A DNA stretch of 7,248 bases from Helicobacter sp. (GTDB lineage Bacteria; Campylobacterota; Campylobacteria; Campylobacterales; Helicobacteraceae). Where the stretch lies: positions 1 through 7,248 of the forward strand of contig NZ_JAIEFA010000002.1 in NCBI RefSeq assembly GCF_029067145.1, given 5' to 3'. The number at the start of each line of letters is the position of its first letter. Position 1 is the first letter of the stretch. Positions 1 through 4,992 of this stretch are shown piece by piece. Under the pieces are notes generated by a model. That model was not told the DNA's origin, did not search any database, and saw only the letters and a program-made list of their open reading frames with translations. The position numbers and the translations under genes were made by a program.

Positions 1-114
1 CCAAAACCTTCCGCCTCTTGGTAAACCCGCCACCACTTCATTCCAACCCTTGTACCCCCAAACCAAACAAAAAAGGCTTTTTGCCCCCCCCCCCCGCAGG
101 ATTACATTAGACAT
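1..114 (-). CDS. 5' end of an unrecognised, probably phase-variable gene (partial)
   Basis: The minus strand has AAGGAG (125-120), a 5-nt spacer and ATG at 114-112, so the start is well supported. The first codons read MSNVIL, followed by CGG and GGG codons from a 12-G run (95-84). With 12 G the frame stays open to the window edge, reading on as AKSLFCLVWGYKGWNEVV and then a short G/R-rich stretch (38 codons visible). With one G fewer another frame is also open to the edge. With one G more a TGA at 40-38 ends the protein at about 25 residues. A homopolymer this early in a gene is the usual arrangement of Helicobacter and Campylobacter contingency loci. I do not recognise the product; the visible part is rich in Gly and Trp and has no clear signal peptide. 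It could also be a degenerate or mis-assembled contig end. It lies 110 nt downstream of gatB on the same strand. Confidence 0.55.
   Translation of the reverse strand, partial: MSNVILRGGGAKSLFCLVWGYKGWNEVVAGLPRGGRFW
84..95. repeat. Homopolymeric C12/G12 tract
   Basis: Twelve consecutive C on the plus strand read as G12 within the minus-strand gene, seven codons after its ATG. Tracts of this length mutate readily by slipped-strand mispairing and typically switch genes on and off in epsilonproteobacteria. Tract length in the assembly may be a consensus of a mixed population. Confidence 0.9.
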
Positions 115-224
115 TATTTCTCCTTTATATATTCTAAGCCAAGATTGTGGCGAAATTTAATGAAATGAAAACTAGATTGCAAGTTAAGTCCTTATGATAA
201 GAGCAAAACAATCTTTTCCTTAAC

Positions 225-1652
225 CTACTTTAATTTTTCTTTGAGCAACTCATTCACTTTTGCAGGATTCACACCCTTTGCACTTTTCATCACTTGCCCG
301 ACAAAGAATCCCAAAAGCTTATCCTTACCACTTTTATACTCGGCGACTTTATCGGCATTTGCTTTCAAAACTTCCTCAATCACTGCTAAAATTGCTCCAT
401 CATCACTCACTTGCTCCAAGCCCATTTCCACAATGAGTTTATCCACATCTCCACCGCGATTCTGCACTAGCACATCAAGGATTTCTTTCGCACTTTTTCC
501 GCTAATTTTTCCCTCATCAATGCGTTTAACCAAAGTTGCCAATGCAGCAGAATTCACACCACAATTTTGTAGAGTATTCTCTCCTTTTAATCGTCCTAAA
601 AGCTCGGTGGTAAGCCAAGTAACCGCACCCTTAGCACTCGCACCTAAGCGCAGCATATCCTCAAAATACAATGCCATTTCAAGCTCGCCGGTTAGCACAC
701 TCGCATCACTTGCTTTAATGCCAAACTCTCGCACATATCTTGCGCGTTTTTCATCGGGCATTTCTGGAATCTCTCTCCCCTCTGCCATTAATGCCTCATC
801 AATAAACACAGGAAGCAAATCCGGGTCAGGAAAATAACGATAATCTGCCGCTTCCTCCTTGCCACGCATAGAACGCGTTGTGCCTTTTACGGTGTCAAAG
901 AGTCGCGTTTCCTGCACGACTTCCTTATCGTATTTACCATCTTCCCACGCTTCAATTTGTCTTTCTACTTCATATTCAATCGCTTTTTGGATAAACTTAA
1001 AGGAGTTGAGATTCTTAATTTCTACGCGCGTGTAAAGATTGGAATCCCCTTTGGGACGAATGGAGACATTCGCATCACAGCGGAAACTCCCCTCTTGCAT
1101 ATTTGCATCAGAAATTCCCAAAAATCGCACGATAGAATGCAACTTCTTAAGATAGGCGATTGCCTCATCACTGCTCCGCATATCCGGCTCACTAACGATT
1201 TCCAAAAGTGGGGTGCAAGCGCGATTCAAATCCACTTTAGAATAATGGCTTTCGTGAATATTTTTACCTGCGTCCTCCTCCATATGCGCACGCGTTACGC
1301 CAATGATTTTTTTTTCTCCACCCACTTCAATCTCAATTTCTCCTTGTCCCACGATTGGAATCTCAAACTGACTGATTTGATAGGCTTTGGGTAAATCCGG
1401 ATAAAAATAATTTTTACGCGCAAAAACGGAATTTTGATTGATTTTCGCATTAATAGCTGTACCAAAAGAAATTGCCTTTTTCACGACTTCACGATTCAGC
1501 ACTGGCAATGCGCCGGGCAATCCTAGGCAAGTAGGACAAACATTTTTGTTTGGCTCTTCACCAAAACTCGTTGCACAAGCACAAAAAATCTTTGTTTTAG
1601 TATTTAGCTGGACATGCACTTCAAGCCCAATAATCGTTTCATAAGCACTCAT
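225..1652 (-). CDS. gatB: Aspartyl/glutamyl-tRNA amidotransferase subunit B
   Basis: GatB is the tRNA-binding kinase subunit of the cytoplasmic GatCAB complex. It phosphorylates the side chain of Glu on tRNA-Gln (or Asp on tRNA-Asn) before amidation with ammonia delivered by GatA. The 475 residues are normal full length. The N-terminal signature IIGLEVHVQLNT is at residues 7-18, with the cysteine pairs C24/C26 and C39/C42 expected to bind zinc. The conserved ARKNYFYPDLPKAYQISQFE block lies at about 78-97, SFRCDANVSIRP at 189-200, KNLNSF at 213-218 and DYRYFPDPDLLP at 270-281. The last 150 or so residues fit the helical YqeY-like tRNA-binding tail. The start has AAGG 8 nt upstream, and the stop is TAG. 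It lies downstream of four tRNA genes on the same strand; gatA and gatC are not in the window. A run of nine A on the coding strand (1315-1307) encodes part of EKKII. Confidence 0.98.
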   Translation of the reverse strand: MSAYETIIGLEVHVQLNTKTKIFCACATSFGEEPNKNVCPTCLGLPGALPVLNREVVKKAISFGTAINAKINQNSVFARKNYFYPDLPKAYQISQFEIPIVGQGEIEIEVGGEKKIIGVTRAHMEEDAGKNIHESHYSKVDLNRACTPLLEIVSEPDMRSSDEAIAYLKKLHSIVRFLGISDANMQEGSFRCDANVSIRPKGDSNLYTRVEIKNLNSFKFIQKAIEYEVERQIEAWEDGKYDKEVVQETRLFDTVKGTTRSMRGKEEAADYRYFPDPDLLPVFIDEALMAEGREIPEMPDEKRARYVREFGIKASDASVLTGELEMALYFEDMLRLGASAKGAVTWLTTELLGRLKGENTLQNCGVNSAALATLVKRIDEGKISGKSAKEILDVLVQNRGGDVDKLIVEMGLEQVSDDGAILAVIEEVLKANADKVAEYKSGKDKLLGFFVGQVMKSAKGVNPAKVNELLKEKLK

Positions 1653-1682
1653 TTAATTAACCTTATTGTTAAATTCGTGCGC

Positions 1683-1688
1683 ATTTTA
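1683..1688 (-). promoter_or_regulatory. Possible -10 box for gatB
   Basis: TAAAAT is read on the minus strand, about 30 nt upstream of the gatB ATG, preceded by CGA and AT-rich DNA with no clear -35. It would give a leader of roughly 24 nt. gatB could equally be expressed by read-through from the tRNA promoter, since I see no convincing terminator between tRNA-Ser and gatB. Confidence 0.35.
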
Positions 1689-1755
1689 TCGTGTTTTGCT
1701 TTAAAAAGGATTGATAAAAAAGGGAGAGAATCTTTAAAAACAGAGTAAATAAAAG

Positions 1756-1843
1756 TGGCCGGGAGAGAGGGATTCGAACCCCCGGAGGTATGACCCTCAA
1801 CGGTTTTCAAGACCGCCGCTATCGACCACTCAGCCATCTCCCG
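1756..1843 (-). tRNA. tRNA-Ser (anticodon UGA)
   Basis: The acceptor stem CGGGAGA pairs perfectly with TCTCCCG. The discriminator is G and CCA is encoded (1758-1756). The anticodon loop CTTGAAA places TGA at 1809-1807. A long variable arm (class II) and a GGTTCGAATCC T-arm confirm tRNA-Ser. It is the last of four tRNAs in the transcript and would read UCN codons, UCA best. Confidence 0.97.
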
Positions 1844-1863
1844 AAACAATTTAAAATTAAAAT

Positions 1864-1938
1864 TGGAGGCGACACCCAGATTCGAACTGGGGAATCAAGG
1901 CTTTGCAGGCCCATGCCTTACCGCTTGGCTATGTCGCC
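1864..1938 (-). tRNA. tRNA-Cys (anticodon GCA)
   Basis: The acceptor stem GGCGACA pairs with TGTCGCC. The discriminator is U, as required by CysRS, and CCA is encoded. The anticodon loop CTGCAAA places GCA at 1906-1904. The T-arm is CAGTTCGAATCTG. It lies 20 nt upstream of tRNA-Ser in the same transcript. Confidence 0.97.
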
Positions 1939-1943
1939 ATTCG

Positions 1944-2030
1944 TGGTGCCCGAGGCCGGACTTGAACCGGCATGGACGCAATGTCCGAGGGATTTTAAGT
2001 CCCTTGTGTCTACCATTTCACCACCCGGGC
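1944..2030 (-). tRNA. tRNA-Leu (anticodon UAA)
   Basis: The acceptor stem GCCCGGG pairs with CTCGGGC through one G-U wobble. The discriminator is A and CCA is encoded. The anticodon loop CTTAAAA places TAA at 1997-1995, so it reads UUA and UUG, the main leucine codons in an AT-rich genome. A long variable arm (CGGACATTGCGTCC) is present, as in class II tRNAs. Only 5 nt separate it from tRNA-Cys. Confidence 0.97.
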
Positions 2031-2064
2031 TATTCAATATAAAACTACTTTTATGATTAAGAAA

Positions 2065-2139
2065 TGGAGCGGGAGACGGGGATCGAACCCGCGGCCCCAA
2101 CCTTGGCAAGGTTATGCTCTACCACTGAGCTACTCCCGC
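2065..2139 (-). tRNA. tRNA-Gly (anticodon GCC)
   Basis: The acceptor stem GCGGGAG pairs with CTCCCGC. The discriminator is U and CCA is encoded. The anticodon loop places GCC at 2107-2105, between the arms AACCT and AGGTT. The T-arm GGGTTCGATCCCC is canonical. It is the first gene of the four-tRNA transcript, starting about 18 nt downstream of the -10 box. Confidence 0.97.
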
Positions 2140-2156
2140 ATAAAAGTGAGAGCAAA

Positions 2157-2185
2157 ATTATAGCGACGCTTTTAAAAAAAATCAA
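2157..2185 (-). promoter_or_regulatory. Promoter of the Gly-Leu-Cys-Ser tRNA operon
   Basis: On the minus strand TTGATT (2185-2180) is followed by a 17-bp spacer and a perfect TATAAT (2162-2157), which lies 17 nt before the first base of tRNA-Gly. This is the best sigma-70 promoter in the window and the only one with a recognisable -35, as expected for a highly expressed stable-RNA operon. Confidence 0.75.
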
Positions 2186-2205
2186 GATATTTTAGAAAAA
2201 AATGA

Positions 2206-2211
2206 TAAAAT
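2206..2211 (+). promoter_or_regulatory. Possible -10 box for the RsiV-like gene
   Basis: TAAAAT lies 45 nt before the ATG at 2257, in a very AT-rich stretch with A tracts upstream and no -35. This style of promoter is common in epsilonproteobacteria. It would fire divergently from the tRNA promoter, with the two -10 boxes about 45 bp apart. Confidence 0.4.
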
Positions 2212-2256
2212 TGCAAACTTGATTGAATTTTTTAATTATCACAACAAGGAATCACG

Positions 2257-3366
2257 ATGAAACAAAACCTTTCCCTTTCATTCAAATGCTTTGGAAGTTT
2301 AATTTTATGTCTTGGAATAGAAGCTATGGCTTTAGATTTCACTTATCAAACTTTCCTTATCCCTACCGCGCAAGCCAAAATATTAAATCAAGCCGCAGAC
2401 AAAACCTCTTCCAATCCCCAAACCCTGCTTTTTGTTGCAAATTCCAAAGAGGGGATTCTTTATGCTGGTAATCAGGCTTTAGGTCGCTGCACACCTTTGT
2501 TGCAAGACAAAAGAGAATCGCAAAATGAACCTATTGCCCTAAAAGAAGGAATACTGGAATGTAAAAATCTAGCCTTAAAGGTTGAAAATGGCGCAATCCT
2601 AAGTGCGCTAACCGCTACACAAAACCTTAAACTAAACCTCAAGCTGATAGATTCTATGGTTTTGCAACAACAAGAAGCAACCTACCAATACCCCAAAAGC
2701 TCCAAACAAGCTAAAAATGCTTCAATCTCTAAGCAATTTCATTGCTCTAGTGATTCCAAAACACAAAAAATCTTGCAATCTGTGTATCAAAAATCTTTTA
2801 ATTGTAAAAACGGCAAAGAAGTGTTTTTAAAAAGTGCGCAAGATTGTATGCAAAACTACTTTAAAGAAATGCTACAAATAAACGGCAAAGAAAAAGTAGC
2901 AAATGAAATAGAAAAATATCTGCAAACTTCGCCATTTGAAGAATACAATCAAGAATCTTTATATTTTTTTGATAACAATTTGCTTGTATTTCTTAAAAGC
3001 AATTATCTTTACACAGGAGGAGCGCACGGAATCTCTAGCAAATGGGGCGTTATCGTATCCAAAGAAAAGGGAATCCTTCCTCTAAATACAATGATAGATT
3101 CTAATAATGCGGAATTAAAAAGCCTATTATGGCAGGAATACCAAAATTATCTCAAAAGCGTAGAAGCAGAAGCCTTTGTGGATTTTGAATCCTTTAGGGT
3201 TTCAGACGCTATTTTGTTGGATTATGATTCTTTTGTTTTTCTCTATCAACCTTATGAAATTATGCCCTATGCCTATGGCATTGTTGAGCTTAGGATTCCG
3301 CTAGAGCAAATGGAAAAGTTTGGTAATTTTGCCAAAACACCGCTAGAATCTTTGTTTGCAAAATAA
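2257..3366 (+). CDS. Exported protein with RsiV-like (DUF3298) C-terminal domain
   Basis: This is a 369-residue protein of unknown function. A basic start (MKQN) and a hydrophobic stretch (about residues 11-24) ending in AMA, followed by LDF, indicate a Sec signal peptide cleaved near residue 25. C18 is not in a lipobox, so a soluble periplasmic or secreted protein is likely. The C-terminal part has hallmarks of the DUF3298/RsiV domain: YTGGAHG at 252-258, the YQPYEIMPYAYG block at 330-341 and a closing IPLEQM at 347-352. In Bacillus RsiV this domain binds lysozyme, but the anti-sigma and transmembrane parts of RsiV are absent here, so I do not assign that role. Five cysteines (78, 102, 163, 183, 197) remain after the signal peptide and may form disulfides. 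AAGGA lies 6 nt before the ATG. It stands alone between the divergent tRNA operon and the next gene, which has its own promoter. Confidence 0.88.
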   Translation: MKQNLSLSFKCFGSLILCLGIEAMALDFTYQTFLIPTAQAKILNQAADKTSSNPQTLLFVANSKEGILYAGNQALGRCTPLLQDKRESQNEPIALKEGILECKNLALKVENGAILSALTATQNLKLNLKLIDSMVLQQQEATYQYPKSSKQAKNASISKQFHCSSDSKTQKILQSVYQKSFNCKNGKEVFLKSAQDCMQNYFKEMLQINGKEKVANEIEKYLQTSPFEEYNQESLYFFDNNLLVFLKSNYLYTGGAHGISSKWGVIVSKEKGILPLNTMIDSNNAELKSLLWQEYQNYLKSVEAEAFVDFESFRVSDAILLDYDSFVFLYQPYEIMPYAYGIVELRIPLEQMEKFGNFAKTPLESLFAK

Positions 3367-3378
3367 CGCAAATAAATT

Positions 3379-3387
3379 TGCTATAAT
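3379..3387 (+). promoter_or_regulatory. Extended -10 promoter of the lipoprotein-ftsY-radA operon
   Basis: TGCTATAAT is a perfect extended -10 (TGN plus TATAAT). It begins 13 nt after the previous stop codon and its last base is 25 nt before the ATG at 3413. No -35 is visible, which an extended -10 can dispense with. The inferred leader is about 19 nt. Confidence 0.65.
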
Positions 3388-3412
3388 AAGCATTTTAAGG
3401 CAAGGAAATAAA

Positions 3413-4045
3413 ATGAAATGGATTTGGTTTGGCTTATGGATTGGGTTTTGCTTAGGATTTCTTGGGTGCGAAAAACAAGAACATAAAGCAATGCAAGACA
3501 CCATAGAACAAAAACAAGAAATCTTAGAAAATCTTGTGCTAAAAAGCAACGATGGCACGGAACTAATTGTCAATCAAAAACCACCTAAAAATCAAAGCAA
3601 CTTTAAAAACATTGAACCCAAAAAAGAAAATATTTTTAAAAATCTCACCATTACTTCTCACCACAACAATCTCAAAGTTTTACTATTTTTCACGACTTGG
3701 TGCGACCCTTGCAAAGGTATTTTGCCTCATTTAGAAAACCTCAAAAAACAATTTGATAGCCAAATCGCACTTTATGGAATCCCAGTAGATGATTTGGTAG
3801 GCGAAGTGGAAAATTTCAAAGGTATAATGCAGGTTTTTAGTGAAGAAAACGAAGTTGAAATACCTATGATTTTGGACGAAAACCGCACGAAACTCTTTAA
3901 CGCACTTGGTGGGCTTGAAGGCGTGCCGCTGATTGCTTTATACGATAAAGACGGAAAATACATTATCCATTATCTAGGCGCGATTCCAGAGGAAATGATT
4001 GAATTTGACCTCTCACAAAATCTAGCAAAAATAAAGGCACAATAA
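3413..4045 (+). CDS. Thioredoxin-fold lipoprotein (TlpA-like thiol:disulfide protein)
   Basis: This is a 210-residue protein. The start at 3413 is chosen because AAGGA lies 6 nt upstream and a hydrophobic signal begins directly (MKWIWFGLWIGF). The signal ends in FLGC with the candidate lipid-bearing cysteine at C19, followed by Glu, which suggests a membrane-anchored periplasmic lipoprotein. A linker rich in charged residues and Asn runs to about residue 85. The thioredoxin fold follows: FFTTWCDPCK with the redox pair C97/C100, and GVP with the cis-proline P172, followed by LIALYDKDGKYIIHYLGAIP. This family reduces or oxidises periplasmic disulfides, for example in cytochrome c maturation; the exact partner cannot be read from sequence. 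Its stop TAA overlaps the ftsY ATG by one base, indicating coupled translation. I recall a similar lipoprotein next to ftsY in Campylobacter jejuni. Confidence 0.9.
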   Translation: MKWIWFGLWIGFCLGFLGCEKQEHKAMQDTIEQKQEILENLVLKSNDGTELIVNQKPPKNQSNFKNIEPKKENIFKNLTITSHHNNLKVLLFFTTWCDPCKGILPHLENLKKQFDSQIALYGIPVDDLVGEVENFKGIMQVFSEENEVEIPMILDENRTKLFNALGGLEGVPLIALYDKDGKYIIHYLGAIPEEMIEFDLSQNLAKIKAQ

Positions 4046-4932
4046 TGCTTGGAATCTTCAAAAAAACCCTGCAAAAAACTACACAAAATATTCGTGATTT
4101 GCTTCCAAAAACCCATAAAAAGCTTGACAAAGAAACATTAGAGGAAATCCTAATTGCAACCGATATTGATTATGAACTCATTGAAATGATATTAAGCCCA
4201 CTTGGTGAGCAAATCAGTCGCAATGAGCTTGAAGTCGCATTGCTTAGACTTTTTCGTGGGGAAAGTTATTATGATAAAGTGCAAGCTAAAACCATAGAAG
4301 AAAAGCCTTGTGTAAATCTTATTGTGGGCGTCAATGGTGCAGGCAAAACTACAACAATCGCCAAGCTAGCCTATCTCTATCAAAAACAAGGCAAAAGTGT
4401 GATTCTAGGCGCGGGGGATACTTTTAGAGCTGCTGCGATTGAACAACTTAAATTATGGGGAGAGAGATTGAATCTACCTGTCATTGCGTCCAAAATCGGA
4501 CACGACCCCTCTGCTGTTGCCTTTGATACGATTACTTCCGCAGTTGCAAAAAACCTAGATATAGCCCTCATTGACACAGCGGGGAGATTGCACAATCAAA
4601 GCAATTTGCAGCAAGAATTACAAAAAATTATGCGCATTTGCGATAAGGCAAAATCTGGTGCTCCACACCAAAAAATTCTTATTTTAGACGGCACTCAAGG
4701 CACTTCTAGCTTAGAACAAGCAAAAGTATTTAGCCAAACACTAGGCGGGATAGATGGCGTGATTATTACTAAACTAGATGGCACAAGCAAGGGAGGAGCG
4801 ATTTTTAGTATCCTCCATACTTTACGCGTTCCTATTTTGTATATTGGCATAGGCGAAAAAGCAGAAGATTTAATTGTTTTTAACGAGGAAGAATACATCA
4901 CGACGATTTTAGATTCTATTTTTGAAAGCTAA
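4045..4932 (+). CDS. ftsY: Signal recognition particle receptor FtsY
   Basis: FtsY is the GTPase that docks ribosome-SRP (Ffh) complexes at the inner membrane and hands them to the Sec translocon. All NG-domain motifs are present: P-loop GVNGAGKTT at residues 95-103, DTFRAAA at 125-131, DTAGR at 177-181, TKLDGTSKGG at 242-251 and GIGEKAEDL at 268-276. Residues 1 to about 85 are the helical N domain, starting with a basic amphipathic segment (LGIFKKTLQKTTQNIRDLL) suited to lipid binding. At 295 residues it lacks the long acidic A domain of E. coli FtsY, the short form found in many bacteria. The usual DATTGQN-type motif reads DGTQGTS at 215-221. AAAGG lies 7 nt before the ATG, and the gene overlaps the preceding stop codon by one base (TAATG). 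Confidence 0.97.
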   Translation: MLGIFKKTLQKTTQNIRDLLPKTHKKLDKETLEEILIATDIDYELIEMILSPLGEQISRNELEVALLRLFRGESYYDKVQAKTIEEKPCVNLIVGVNGAGKTTTIAKLAYLYQKQGKSVILGAGDTFRAAAIEQLKLWGERLNLPVIASKIGHDPSAVAFDTITSAVAKNLDIALIDTAGRLHNQSNLQQELQKIMRICDKAKSGAPHQKILILDGTQGTSSLEQAKVFSQTLGGIDGVIITKLDGTSKGGAIFSILHTLRVPILYIGIGEKAEDLIVFNEEEYITTILDSIFES

Positions 4933-4937
4933 ATTCC

Positions 4938-4955
4938 AAAACTTTAGCAAGTTTT
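4938..4955 (+). other. Perfect AT-rich inverted repeat between ftsY and radA
   Basis: AAAACTT and AAGTTTT flank a TAGC loop. The 7-bp stem has only one G-C pair and is followed by only the four T of its own arm. It begins 5 nt after the ftsY stop. It could be a weak attenuator, a partial terminator or an mRNA-end feature that tunes radA relative to ftsY; as a full terminator it is poor. Confidence 0.3.
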
Positions 4956-4992
4956 CCACGATTCTTTCAAATCCAATCACAAAGGTTGCAAA

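Noticed and set aside
241..1644. Open frames on the plus strand (241-837, 957-1394, 1438-1644)
   Set aside because: They lie wholly antisense to gatB, have no RBS and no recognisable protein features; gatB is beyond doubt.
1653..1755. A terminator after tRNA-Ser
   Set aside because: The minus strand has T-rich runs here but no GC-containing hairpin before them, so I could not support one.
1649..2109. Short open frames across the tRNA cluster (1649-1849, 1790-2056, 1918-2109)
   Set aside because: They translate through tRNA genes. Phrases such as EAGLEPA are the well-known spurious translation of tRNA sequence.
2223..2471. Open frame on the plus strand inside the 5' part of the RsiV-like gene
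   Set aside because: It overlaps a gene with a better RBS, a signal peptide and a full-length frame.
3356..3412. Upstream ATG at 3356 for the thioredoxin-like lipoprotein
   Set aside because: It would overlap the previous gene, include the promoter at 3379-3387 and place 19 residues before the signal peptide. The ATG at 3413 has an AAGGA 6 nt upstream.
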